Source of the DNA: Gracilaria caudata
Lineage: Eukaryota; Rhodophyta; Florideophyceae; Gracilariales; Gracilariaceae
Direction: 5' to 3'
DNA: 17,362 nt
Assembly: GCA_030374735.1 (NCBI GenBank)
Contig: JASCIV010000533.1
Coordinates: 1 to 17,362 of the forward strand
Within the stretch, counting starts at the first letter, position 1. The number at the start of each line of letters is the position of its first letter. The position numbers and the translations under genes were made by a program. Below the pieces are notes generated by a model. It did no database searches, was not told the origin of the DNA, and saw only the letters and a program-made list of their open reading frames with translations. Shown here piece by piece: positions 8,501-15,761 of this stretch.

Positions 8501-10309
8501 TTAAGCACGACTGTGGTACTTGCTCCAGACAGCAGAGCTTTGAGAAAACCACTCGACATTCCAGATGTTTATCGAAAGTTTGTATTGCAAGGTCGGTCAA
8601 CATTTCACAAAGAGTCTGGGGGACGTTTAACACCCCGAGCTTCGTTCTTCAGCCTTCCTCAGAAGAGTGTGCTGACTGTTGCTGTTGAGCCACCCAGGGC
8701 TTGGTTCGTTTCTTCCTACGCCACAAACTATGACATGGACAATGTTATCTTAACAACGCTACCAGAGAACGTCACGGAATTACACGCCGAATATGAGCTC
8801 AAGAATCTCATCGTCGAAGGCTCTTGCTTAGATGAGAATGAGGACCCTCCACAGGGTCTCAAGCTGTATCTCGAGAACGATAACGGCGTATCAGTAGATA
8901 CCCTCGTAATGGCCAACCTGGGATACTTTCAATTGAAGGTCCCCACACCTGGGCGATGGAACCTCCGGCTAGCTCCTGGACGAAGCAGCAAAATCTTCTC
9001 CCTTGTTCGCATGGAAATGTACAAAGATTTCACGAAAACCACGTACAATGCCGGCTCTGATGGCCGAGTTCCAATCCCCGTTGAATCGTTTGATGGTGCA
9101 GGCGGCATCTTGCTACGGGTTAAGAGAAATGAGGGCATGGAGGGAATTTCTTTATTGAACACTGAGGGTGACGACTCTAAATATGAATCCAGTGCTAAGG
9201 CAAGCATTCTCGGGCGCCTGAAGTCCTCCTTATCGAGCATCTACAGCAGTAGCGCGAGATCTTTGTCAAAGGTCAGTCCTGGAAAAGCGGGAGGTGATAG
9301 CAAGTATGAAACCATTCATGTCTTCTCCGTAGCGTCAGGACATTTGTACGAACGTTTCCTGAAGATTATGATCAGTAGTGTTACAAAGCATGCGAGTCGT
9401 CCTGTGAAGTTCTGGTTGCTAGAGAACTACTTGTCGCCATCGTTCAAGAAAGTTCTGCCTCTTTTTGCGAAGAGGCACGGTGCTGAAGTAGGCATGGTTA
9501 CGTATGGATGGCCTGGATGGTTGCGTGCTCAAACAGAGAAGCAGCGAATCATATGGGCTTACAAGATCTTGTTTCTTGATGTGTTGTTTCCTTTGGACGT
9601 TGGGAGGATCATATTTGTAGACTCTGACCAAGTTGTTCGGGGAGATTTGGCCGAACTCATGGATATTGATCTGAAGGGAGCACCGTATGGGTATGTTCCC
9701 TTCTGCGACTCTCGTAAGGAGGTAGAAGGCTATCGATTTTGGAAGACCGGGTTTTGGAAAGACACTTTGCAGGGGGCCAAGTATCGTATTTCAGCGCTTT
9801 ACGTGGTAGACCTCAACACATTCCGCGAAACGGCAGCGGGAGACAATCTGCGCTCCATTTATCAAGGGTTGAGCGCCGATCCGAACTCATTGTCGAATTT
9901 GGATCAGGACCTTCCCAATTATGCGTCAGCTGTGTCATCATTTGGAGGGGTTGTGCCCATCTTCGATCTACCGCAAGAGTGGCTATGGTGTGAGAGTTGG
10001 TGCGATGATGAGAGCAAAGCAAGGGCCAAGGCGATTGATTTATGCAATAATCCAATGACCAAAGAACCAAAGCTGTCGAGCGCGAAGAGGATTATTAGTG
10101 AATGGGTTGATTATGACAACGCTGCCAGTGATTTGACAGAGGAACTGTACAAGTATCTACAATCTGAAACCAATATTTACACAATACCAGAAAACAAAAC
10201 ATGCGAAGCATGCGAGGCACCTGCACCTGAAAGGCAACATGAGGAACCTGACAAAGCTGACAAAGCTGGTCTTTCCTTTGCTGATGTTAAAATAAAGGAG
10301 GAGCTATAG
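5555..10309 (+). CDS. UGGT: UDP-glucose:glycoprotein glucosyltransferase
   Basis: This is the ER-lumen folding sensor that transfers one glucose from UDP-glucose to Man9-7GlcNAc2 of misfolded glycoproteins, sending them back to calnexin/calreticulin. From the ATG at 5555 the product is 1584 aa, close to animal UGGT (about 1550). That start gives a classic signal peptide (hydrophobic LRVALFVATLLVSAAVA) directly before the family's VGLHASW start. The thioredoxin-like folding-sensor modules follow, with an acidic linker near 7490-7560. The C-terminal GT24 domain begins near residue 1250 (YETIHVFSVASGHLYERF). It contains the metal-binding DSD at 1356-1358, LDQDLPN near 1449 and LPQEWLWCESWC. The protein ends KEEL, a KDEL-like ER-retention signal. 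An in-frame ATG at 5372, also in good context, would add 61 Arg/Ser-rich residues before the signal peptide; I consider it less likely. There are no introns. Identification is firm; the exact start is less certain. Confidence 0.95.
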   Translation: MAASRCVALRVALFVATLLVSAAVADRSLHVGLHASWRATRVSSEALSWLVRTFSPNVVSSFTTRFCSAASDVWTFTDRELTERWDHFCTMSAVSPLLQEGNVEGHTLEWLLNARVFSPFVSMHYAVAESVLSRFGQSLRDAPAVFVVDADASRRNAVLITDPQRLSDCDDCPTITSQEPLSFLQPITPEIVLSPHARAPRMRFVFADTASSQFCEWFTTLQPLIQQPSHRTILRFWSPSTVAYKPGLQAFTVHATLKSTEYKVVDDRVFETKLFPDCGYADAPCGSASHLNHSVAWTNTEQPPSYTSLQALQYIAHDTSGNTAAMLTKLRVFAEDTPSVVRSQEYRDGAFVNPKVEMQLYRKVTRLRAAIGDRQYLFINGRSFPPRSLLHGSDKLFRCLSSIATASANAPQLFKHGTERATMFGDFHAMQRNPDASLRVDLRLEELTPSALVHLNDMQTDSRYKKWKTLDLTSMDDVKDFVHDAEMRQVMTSTSLRQRHTDLIKVKADHLSLFLLVDPGDTQQFGFMSIPRSVIHADLPIHVSMLLVPNGRTSSLVAAGFHYLLRLKGRKTAVKFLTMIMEILEYIGAFQPVTLSSEIVEMSYTRTVENMDAEYTSVADILDRDDDIKPILEESLRFAEKMNLFSDIEESEIDEEEAPMMSEEETPKRKLSMLCLLNGIVVKDVGADVVPLALSEQQRIAKLLADDHSVELISKAERSFDRWVSVDPNLIVVQRIGRGLKTNERRTRVTTSDDALPPMTAGSLFTIREALSTIKYISASTATDESTTTVWLAGSDHTHPQFIRAKRVMQELAASGVMNKLKARVAVLDEASVVNHEVLGCSVASSCLDIPIVVIDGKRMPASLFPEVEDLVIQLASNYDDADRSNMRDNDTRFLHRLHVNEVKAACEESSRESEEKVPFSTITAAIEKNSHEAFSYYQRPRGNEQGTTPLSVTAVVDPLSREAYIIASFLDELQSVYDSETLSTTVVLAPDSRALRKPLDIPDVYRKFVLQGRSTFHKESGGRLTPRASFFSLPQKSVLTVAVEPPRAWFVSSYATNYDMDNVILTTLPENVTELHAEYELKNLIVEGSCLDENEDPPQGLKLYLENDNGVSVDTLVMANLGYFQLKVPTPGRWNLRLAPGRSSKIFSLVRMEMYKDFTKTTYNAGSDGRVPIPVESFDGAGGILLRVKRNEGMEGISLLNTEGDDSKYESSAKASILGRLKSSLSSIYSSSARSLSKVSPGKAGGDSKYETIHVFSVASGHLYERFLKIMISSVTKHASRPVKFWLLENYLSPSFKKVLPLFAKRHGAEVGMVTYGWPGWLRAQTEKQRIIWAYKILFLDVLFPLDVGRIIFVDSDQVVRGDLAELMDIDLKGAPYGYVPFCDSRKEVEGYRFWKTGFWKDTLQGAKYRISALYVVDLNTFRETAAGDNLRSIYQGLSADPNSLSNLDQDLPNYASAVSSFGGVVPIFDLPQEWLWCESWCDDESKARAKAIDLCNNPMTKEPKLSSAKRIISEWVDYDNAASDLTEELYKYLQSETNIYTIPENKTCEACEAPAPERQHEEPDKADKAGLSFADVKIKEEL

Positions 10310-11521
10310 CGGGGCTTGAGCCCGTTAGGTCTGTAATGGTTTTTGGTGGATGCAACCCCAACCTAGTAATGATTCTCCTTGGTACGGACCCAACTGGATG
10401 CAAGCGCTATATTCTGCCCCCTCTGCTTCCGTGCAGAAGTAACGTGCGAGCGATTGAGGTACTCGAAGATGTGCGATTTCGACGCGATGATTCGGAACGA
10501 CAGAGTAAGGCAGGTAGAACGTGTAAACGCGAAGTCAAATGGTTGCCCTACAAGTTGTTGGCCATCCAGCTCTTCCTCGCCGCCAACTGATCACTTTGGA
10601 GTCGCGCAGCGGGCATTCTGGCGCTTGACTTCTCGGTACCTGTCCCCCGCTGTCCACGATCAACCTCGTACCATTCTAGGTGAGAGGCCCGAGGCTGAGG
10701 GTCAGTTGCGAAAAGACACAAGTCGGTACTCTCACAAACCCGAACCACTCTGAAGTATGAATAGGTTCAGCTGGTGAAGAGCAAGAAGGACGTGACATAA
10801 AGATCTCCTCGCGCAACGCCGTAGCGCAGCCACTTCAAGGTCACACATTCATGGTGAACTGCGTGGCTGTGAGCGCCGACGGCACTCGCGTTGTGTGCCC
10901 ATCGACGTGCTCGAGTTCACATGGTGCGCATCACAATGGGGGCCCTTTCAGCGAGAGGTGTGCGATTTGGCCGAGGAAGACTGTAAGATTGTGCGGGGCA
11001 GCTATGAAGACGCTTTGGGCGTTCCTCAGTGCATTTGACGAGATCCTTTGGGTCGTGACAATGGCATAGTTTACAAAGTAAAAGCTGCCACAACGATAGA
11101 GCGCTGATTACCACAGCGCGTTGTGATGCGATGAGCATGTGCATGAATGGCGTGTGGAGATGTGATCAAAGAAGAAGGGGATGAGCAGTTGGGAGTAGAT
11201 AGTGTAGGTGGGACTGACAGATCGGAACGGAGAGGAAGAGGGTCATCATGGCATGATGAGCCCAATCAGGACGAGGACGTGTAAACGGAGAGCTTTGAAC
11301 AGCGTGTGAGATCGAGCTTGAAGCCCATTCCCCAATCTCTCGGATCTGATCTGAGCTGCAACCAACCGCAGGCTGTACAACTGTAGCCTTACGGAACGCC
11401 CCCGTTGGCATGGCTCGCCATGCATGATCCACCATCGGCGCGCCCTCGCTGTTCGAGCCGTCGCAGTTCCCCGCCGCGCACTGAGCCCGCCAAATCGAGA
11501 CACTGACAAAGCCACCGCATC
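10310..11521. other. Intergenic region with a broken WD40 relic
   Basis: No intact gene is supported between the UGGT stop and the FAX/TMEM14 start. A WD40-repeat relic lies at 10761-11038. An open plus-strand frame of 124 codons starting at 10379 and an 84-codon frame at 10336 overlap each other without family resemblance; either might be more of the decayed gene. A CCAAT word (11262-11266, in CCCAATCAGG) lies 256 bp before the FAX ATG. Minus-strand frames across 11246-11641 are antisense to the FAX start and look spurious. Confidence 0.5.
10761..11038 (+). pseudogene. WD40-repeat gene fragment, frameshifted
   Basis: The frame open from 10761 encodes LQGHTFMVNCVAVSADGTRVV-like sequence ending near 10895. 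This is the canonical first half of a WD40 blade (GH, then V..VAVS.DG.RVV). After this point the frame loses WD40 character. A second frame, shifted by two, then reads as ordinary protein (ASQWGPFQ, then REVCDLAEEDCKIVRGSYE) until a stop at 11036-11038. I infer one WD40 gene remnant broken by an indel between about 10893 and 10913. There is only one recognisable repeat, against the six or seven needed for a propeller. It could instead be an exon of a spliced gene, but neighbouring genes show no introns. The parent gene and its function cannot be told. Confidence 0.5.
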
Positions 11522-11974
11522 ATGACAGCCGGCGCAGCGTTTGTCCCAGCAACGCCGCTTCATCGCCCAAGCCTCAGCGCCCACGCGTCCTCCCCAACGC
11601 ACTCGCACTTTGCGCCAGCGCGAAGCATGCGCGTGCCGCAAGTACGACGCGCCGAGCTCGCGCCGCGCATGATCGCGCCCGAGGTGGCGCGATACGCGAT
11701 TGCGGCGTACGGCGTGGTGATAGCGGCCGGTGGAATTGGCGCGTTCATTCGAAGTGGATCCAAGCCGAGCATCATCTCGGGCGTGGTGGCGGGCGTGGTG
11801 TTGGCGGCGGCGTACGTGAAGGATAGTGTCCCCGTTGCGTTGGGCACCGCTGTGGCGTTGGCGGCGGTGTTTGCCATCCGTTTAGTGAAGACGAAAAAGT
11901 TTATGCCGGCGGGAATGCTCGCCGTGGTGTCTGTGCTTGCAGCGCTGTTTTTCGCTGCGGCTATCTACGCGTAA
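11522..11974 (+). CDS. Plastid FAX/TMEM14 family membrane protein
   Basis: This 150-aa protein belongs to the TMEM14/FAX family (Tmemb_14), whose plastid members export free fatty acids across the inner envelope. Residues about 52-150 form four short helices rich in Gly and Ala. Family marks are AAYGVVIAAGGIGAFIRSGS, then PSIISGVVAGV, and KKFMPAGMLA before the last helix. Residues 1-50 are rich in Ser, Ala, Pro, His and Arg and begin MTAGAAFVPATPL, with an AFVP motif as in red-algal or glaucophyte plastid transit peptides and no preceding signal peptide. The product is therefore inferred to enter a two-membrane plastid. The ATG at 11522 is the first in frame. The gene converges on cornichon with 57 bp between stops. 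A mitochondrial TMEM14C-like role is the alternative, but the leader argues against it. Confidence 0.85.
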   Translation: MTAGAAFVPATPLHRPSLSAHASSPTHSHFAPARSMRVPQVRRAELAPRMIAPEVARYAIAAYGVVIAAGGIGAFIRSGSKPSIISGVVAGVVLAAAYVKDSVPVALGTAVALAAVFAIRLVKTKKFMPAGMLAVVSVLAALFFAAAIYA

Positions 11975-11999
11975 CACGACTCACGGTGGTGGGTATCAC

Positions 12000-12012
12000 T
12001 TTTTTTTTTTTT
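12000..12012 (+). other. T13 tract between convergent genes
   Basis: A run of 13 T lies in the 57-bp gap between the stop codons of FAX/TMEM14 (11974) and cornichon (12032). The only other sequence that could carry both 3' processing signals is the rest of this gap and the coding ends. A comparable T-rich gap separates RRP41 from VTI1. It may help 3'-end formation of the plus-strand transcript. Confidence 0.35.
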
Positions 12013-12031
12013 GTTCTCTTTGTTATGTGTG

Positions 12032-12445
12032 CTAGTCGGAAACGAGTGCAAGGATGAAAAAGTACAGATATACGAAGAACATGAGAAGATGATGAGCCAG
12101 TTTGAATTGGCTGATGTTACGTTCTTTGTCAACGTCGTTGAAGATGGAGGTATTATCCAATAAATGGCGACGCTCTTTATAACGCCAGCCGTGAAAGATG
12201 ACCATAGGCACGTTCAAAATGGCTGGGATGAAGTAACCTCGTAACAGTATGAGTAGAGTTAGCACCACGTGACCCACATACTCCGGAATCACCAGTCGGT
12301 TTATGAGTTCACACAGCTCGATGGGGTTGATGTGATCTACTGTGAGATCGGAGAACAAAATGAGCGCGTACACCGAACAAAACAGAAGCGCGGCGGTGCC
12401 GAGGAACACGGTAGCCCAGAAGAACACCTCGGTGATCACGCCCAT
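12032..12445 (-). CDS. Cornichon (Erv14) ER cargo receptor
   Basis: This is a 137-aa cornichon family protein, the usual family length. Cornichon/Erv14 is a polytopic ER membrane receptor that recruits transmembrane cargo into COPII vesicles. Family features seen in order are: a hydrophobic N-terminal span; SDLTVDHINPIELC; RLVIPEYVGHVVLTLL, matching the family's PEY..H; NVPMVIFHGWRYKER, matching N.P...Y..WRY; HLLDNTSIFN; and a C-terminal hydrophobic segment. The ATG at 12443-12445 is the first in frame. On its own strand a CCAAT word (GGCCAATTGT, 12551-12560) lies about 110 bp upstream. It is divergent from RRP41 and converges on FAX/TMEM14. The family assignment is firm; the cargo is unknown. 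Confidence 0.95.
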   Translation of the reverse strand: MGVITEVFFWATVFLGTAALLFCSVYALILFSDLTVDHINPIELCELINRLVIPEYVGHVVLTLLILLRGYFIPAILNVPMVIFHGWRYKERRHLLDNTSIFNDVDKERNISQFKLAHHLLMFFVYLYFFILALVSD

Positions 12446-12974
12446 TGTCGCGCGTTAGATTTCACAAGCACACACAAAACAGTTATAGAGATTTAGATGT
12501 GCACGTGTTTGACAAAGCGGCTGTTCAATTTTTGTGCGGGCGCGATCGCGACAATTGGCCAACACAAACGACGCGCTCGGATGCGCGTTGCAGCAGTAGA
12601 TACCGAGCTGCGGTGCGAGGCGGAGTGGGTAAAAGTAGTTTGCTTGGCGGAGCGACGCAAAGACGTTGTGCCGTGCGCGAAGCGCTGTGTTTGCTTAGCT
12701 GACGCAAAATTCAAAGCATGGTATCCGTCGCAAGCGCGCGGTGGAGGTGGACAGCAGCGTAGCACGCCATCGGCGGATGGCGGGGGACGTGCTGATGGCG
12801 ATGATCACCGCACACGGCACGCGTTGCGTTGAAAGCAATCACGCCTGCCTGCCTGCGCTGTGCCGTGCCGCCATTGGTCATTTTGGAAAGTGCGTCGGCG
12901 CTTTTGAATTCAACGCGCAAAAAAGCACGCAGCTTGCTTCGGAGTCTTCCACCATCAAACAGCAGCAACGAGCA
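12446..12974. promoter_or_regulatory. Divergent promoter region of cornichon and RRP41
   Basis: These 529 bp separate the two divergent start codons. A CCAAT word for cornichon lies at 12554-12558 (-). GACCAATGGC on the minus strand (12870-12879) lies 96 bp before the RRP41 ATG. The RRP41 frame stays open upstream to 12741 with ATGs at 12777, 12795 and 12801, but the CCAAT box falls inside that stretch, which favours transcription and translation starting after it. No TATA box is obvious and no separate gene is supported. Confidence 0.45.
12870..12879 (-). promoter_or_regulatory. CCAAT box upstream of RRP41
   Basis: GACCAATGGC (minus strand) fits nine of ten positions of RRCCAATSRG and lies 96 bp before the RRP41 ATG at 12975. 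The same core and a similar distance occur before the minus-strand membrane-protein gene. NF-Y boxes work in either orientation; use here is inferred. Confidence 0.35.
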
Positions 12975-13754
12975 ATGGCGCCGGCCGTGAAGCGCGGTCG
13001 CGGCGGCGGAGCGGGCGGTCTCGAGTACATCTCTCTCGACGGGCTGCGCGTGGACGGGCGTCTCCCCAACGAGGTTCGCAAGATCCGCTGCGCGCTCGGC
13101 GCGCTCTCCCGCGCCGACGGCTCCGCGTACTACGAGCAAGGCAACACGCGCGTGCTGGCCGCCGTGTACGGGCCGCGAGAGCCCACCGGACGCGACTTTG
13201 AGCCCGACAAGGCGATTGTGAAATGCGAGTTTTCCACCGCCATGTTCGCGTCGAGCGCGCGACGACGCACGTGGAAGGGCGATCGAAAGAGCACGGCGGC
13301 GGCGCTGTTGCTGCAGCGTTTGTTCGAGGGCGTGATTTTGTTGACGGAGTATGCGCGCTGTGAGATTGATATCTACGTGCAGGTGCTGCAGAATGATGGT
13401 GGTAGTGTGGTGGCGGCGGTGAATGCGGCGTGTTTGGCGTTGATTAACGCGGGCGTGGCGATGTCGGACTTTGTGGTGGCGTGCAGTGTGGGGTATGTGC
13501 AAAATACGTTTGTGGCGGACCCGAATGGATTGGAAAGTGCGGCGGATCGACCGGAACTGATTGTGGCGGTGACGCCGCATTCGGGCAAGATTTGTAGCTG
13601 TCAGTTGGTGAGTAAGCTGGCGGATAACACGAGCTTTGACAGTGCTATGCAGTACGCGAGGGCGGGCGCCAAGCAGATCTTTGAGGTGCTTGAGTATGAG
13701 GTGAAAAAGTATAGCGTGGGCTTACTGGACTCTCGCGGAATGGTAGCGTTGTGA
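12975..13754 (+). CDS. RRP41: Exosome RNase PH-like subunit RRP41
   Basis: This 259-aa protein is the RRP41/EXOSC4 subunit of the RNA exosome ring, which degrades and trims RNA in nucleus and cytoplasm. It has the RNase PH fold. After a Gly/Arg-rich start (RGRGGGAGG) comes YISLDGLRVDGR, then ADGSAYYEQGNTRVLAAVYGP, a strongly diagnostic block. It continues with CEFSTAMF, GDRKST, EIDIYVQVLQNDGG and a NAACLALINAGV segment. Animal EXOSC4 is 245 aa, so the size fits. I start at the ATG at 12975 because the family begins a few residues before YISLDG. Upstream in-frame ATGs at 12777-12801 would add 58-66 residues with no family match, and a CCAAT box lies between. It is divergent from cornichon and converges on VTI1 with 46 bp between stops. 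Phosphorolytic activity is absent in animal and fungal RRP41 but kept in plant RRP41; I cannot judge it here. Confidence 0.95.
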   Translation: MAPAVKRGRGGGAGGLEYISLDGLRVDGRLPNEVRKIRCALGALSRADGSAYYEQGNTRVLAAVYGPREPTGRDFEPDKAIVKCEFSTAMFASSARRRTWKGDRKSTAAALLLQRLFEGVILLTEYARCEIDIYVQVLQNDGGSVVAAVNAACLALINAGVAMSDFVVACSVGYVQNTFVADPNGLESAADRPELIVAVTPHSGKICSCQLVSKLADNTSFDSAMQYARAGAKQIFEVLEYEVKKYSVGLLDSRGMVAL

Positions 13755-13800
13755 TATAGTAAGGGCGTTGTTGTAGTTCTTTTTTTGTTCTTGTTTTTGT

Positions 13801-14508
13801 TCAGTGGCGATCTCTGCTATGGAAGATGCGCACATACATGACGGCCACGCAACAGATAGCAATGATGGCGAGAATGACGTACACCATGATACGATTGGCC
13901 ATGGCTCGGCGGTGCATGGTGTTGAGAATACCATCGCTCTGCTGCAAGCCCGTGGACATGTTTCCCAAATGATCTCTTGCGCGACTGATGGTGGTGCGTT
14001 GCGACTGCAAGTCCTCCAGAATGCTGGCGCCAATGAGCTCCGTCTCCGCGATGTGTCGTCGACTGTCGGAAATCATCTCGTTGCTCTTCTCAATATGATC
14101 GGTATTAGCGGCCAGTTGAATGCGCACATCATCGCCGCCAGCAGCGCCGTCAAACAGGCGCTCGCGGTGGTGCAGCGTCTGCTGCTGCGACGCGGCGATG
14201 CGCGCGGCGCGCAGCGCCTTGTGCGCGTCGGAGAGCGCGTTGCGGCTCTCCGTGACGTACGGGCGCAGCTTGTTTCGGGTTTGCAGCGCGTGCGACTGCG
14301 CCTCCAGTTCGAGCGTCTTGAGCAGGTCGGCGGCGTCGGACAGCGCGGCGTCCGCCTGCAGCAGCGATTGCGACGGCGGCGTGGCGCATTGCGCGTCGGC
14401 CGCGGCGTGAATGGCGGCGTTGGCCGCGGTGAGCGAGGCGTAGAACTCGCGGTGGTAGTCGGAGAAACTGGAGTCCAGCGGCGGCAGCTTGGGCTGCGCA
14501 AAGGACAT
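13801..14508 (-). CDS. VTI1: VTI1-type Qb-SNARE
   Basis: This 235-aa tail-anchored Qb-SNARE is of the VTI1 family, which drives fusion in Golgi, endosomal and vacuolar traffic. Residues about 12-105 form the helical N-terminal domain (F.DYHREF, then EAQSHALQTRNKLRPYV). The junction RERLFDG at 116-121 is typical. The SNARE motif spans about 135-200: NTDHIEKSNEMISDSRRHIAETE, whose long form fits VTI1, then IGASILEDLQSQR with the probable zero-layer Gln at 170, and ILNTMHRR. A transmembrane span at about 206-228 and a short charged tail end the protein. The frame opens at a TTG at 14583, but the first ATG at 14508 gives MSFAQPK and the normal family length. It is divergent from COQ4 and converges on RRP41. 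Confidence 0.93.
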   Translation of the reverse strand: MSFAQPKLPPLDSSFSDYHREFYASLTAANAAIHAAADAQCATPPSQSLLQADAALSDAADLLKTLELEAQSHALQTRNKLRPYVTESRNALSDAHKALRAARIAASQQQTLHHRERLFDGAAGGDDVRIQLAANTDHIEKSNEMISDSRRHIAETELIGASILEDLQSQRTTISRARDHLGNMSTGLQQSDGILNTMHRRAMANRIMVYVILAIIAICCVAVMYVRIFHSRDRH

Positions 14509-14790
14509 GGCGGGGCGCGCGACGGAGAAGGCAATAGGTAGCGTTCTACGGCGCTGCTCGGTTGCGGTTCGAAAGCACAACAACGCTGCTTCAAAAGCTT
14601 TGGTTTGCAGCCGTCGCGCTTACAGTGGCGCCTTACAGCGCAGCCTCAAAAAGCGGCGCCATCAACGCGGCGGTCGACGGCGGCGACCACTTGCGCAGCG
14701 CGCATTGCGCTTTCTGGGTGGGAGCGCGACGGGCAAGCACTGCTGCTGCTGCTGCGCAATCGCGGTTGTGGAAAAAGACGCGGCGCGCCA

Positions 14791-15513
14791 ATGTCGCAGC
14801 CGCCGCTGTCGTGCGTGTCGCGCGCGCTGCTCACGCTGGGCAGCGCCGCCATCACCTTCCGCAACCCGGCGCGCGCCGACACGCTCGCGTTGCTCGGCGA
14901 TCTCACCTCCGACGCCGCCGTCGCAACTCTCATCCACACGCTCAAGCGCAGCGCCAGCGGTCGTCACATGCTCCGCACGCTACAACCGGCGCGTTTCCCG
15001 CCGCACGGCAGCGCGTCGCTGCCGTACATGCGCACGTTACCTACCGGTTCACTCGGACGCGAGTACGCGCGCTTCATGGACAGCCACGGCTTCTCGCCCG
15101 AGCATCGCGCGCCGGTGCGTCTGGTACACGACGCGCAGCAGCGCTGGGTGCTGCAACGTTACCGCGACGTGCACGACCTGTGGCACGTGTTGAGCGGCCT
15201 ACCGACCACTCTCGCCGGCGAGACCGCGCAAAAGATGCTGGAGGCGGTGCACACGCAGCTGCCCGTGGCGTATCTGTCCGTGCTCGCCGGTCTGGCGCGC
15301 GTGCGCGGCTCGCAGCGACGCGCGTTGATCACGGAAGCGTGGCCGTGGGCGCTGCAACAGGGCGCGCGCTGCGAGCCGTTGCTGGCGCTGCGCTACGAGC
15401 GCTTCCTGGAACGCGACGTGCGCGAGCTGCGCCAGCTGTGGCGCGTGCGCGCGCCGCCCGTTGAGCTGCTGCGCCAGCTCTCGAGAGCGCCGCGCCATGG
15501 CCAAACGAAATGA
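14791..15513 (+). CDS. COQ4: Ubiquinone biosynthesis protein COQ4
   Basis: This 240-aa protein is COQ4, a matrix-side mitochondrial protein that binds and organises the coenzyme Q synthome and has been linked to decarboxylation of the Q head group. The family motif HDxxH(x11)E is intact: H128, D129, H132 and E144 within HDLWHVLSGLPTTLAGE. This is the metal site. Before it come MRTLPTGSLGREYARFM and a GFSPEHR segment; after it come the VHTQLPVAYLSV helix and WPWALQQGARCEPLLALRYE. The frame opens at a TTG at 14605, but the first in-frame ATG is 14791, giving the usual family length. The short leader (LSCVSRALLTLGSA) could be a weak mitochondrial presequence. Base composition is very GC-rich, as in its right-hand neighbours. 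The ATG lies 282 bp from the divergent VTI1 start. Confidence 0.95.
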   Translation: MSQPPLSCVSRALLTLGSAAITFRNPARADTLALLGDLTSDAAVATLIHTLKRSASGRHMLRTLQPARFPPHGSASLPYMRTLPTGSLGREYARFMDSHGFSPEHRAPVRLVHDAQQRWVLQRYRDVHDLWHVLSGLPTTLAGETAQKMLEAVHTQLPVAYLSVLAGLARVRGSQRRALITEAWPWALQQGARCEPLLALRYERFLERDVRELRQLWRVRAPPVELLRQLSRAPRHGQTK

Positions 15514-15569
15514 ATGGGAACGCGCAAACAACCAAAAATTCAAAATTCAAAACACGCGCACCGCCACTC

Positions 15570-15579
15570 AGCCAATCGG
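15570..15579 (+). promoter_or_regulatory. Perfect NF-Y-type CCAAT box
   Basis: AGCCAATCGG matches all ten positions of RRCCAATSRG. It lies in the 248-bp gap after COQ4 and 183 bp before the ATG of the 392-aa gene, on that gene's strand. A T10 run (15739-15748) lies between it and the start codon. It is the best promoter candidate for that gene; function is inferred. Confidence 0.4.
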
Positions 15580-15761
15580 CGCGCGCCGCTGTGCCGCTTC
15601 CGCCCTCAGCCACCACCTGCTCCACGGCCCGCCATCGCCCCCCTCCTCTCCCTTCATTTGAGCGCGCCTGACGACCGCGCCGTCCTCGCCGTCGTCCTCG
15701 TCCACAACGCATTGCCCGTGCGCGTCGACAGCCCTGTCTTTTTTTTTTGTGGCAGCCCGTC

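Noticed and set aside
11246..11641. 131-codon minus-strand frame antisense to the FAX start
   Set aside because: It overlaps a recognised gene start and has no domain or conserved pattern.
12711..13580. 289-codon minus-strand open frame
   Set aside because: It is antisense to RRP41, which is firmly identified. The His/Arg-rich composition is typical of a shadow frame in GC-rich DNA.
14788..14792. CCAAT word at the COQ4 start codon
   Set aside because: It overlaps the ATG itself, so it cannot be an upstream promoter box for COQ4.
14489..15464. Alternative plus-strand frames over VTI1 and COQ4
   Set aside because: They are Arg/Ala-rich shadows of the real genes, and the 14562 frame starts with a TTG.
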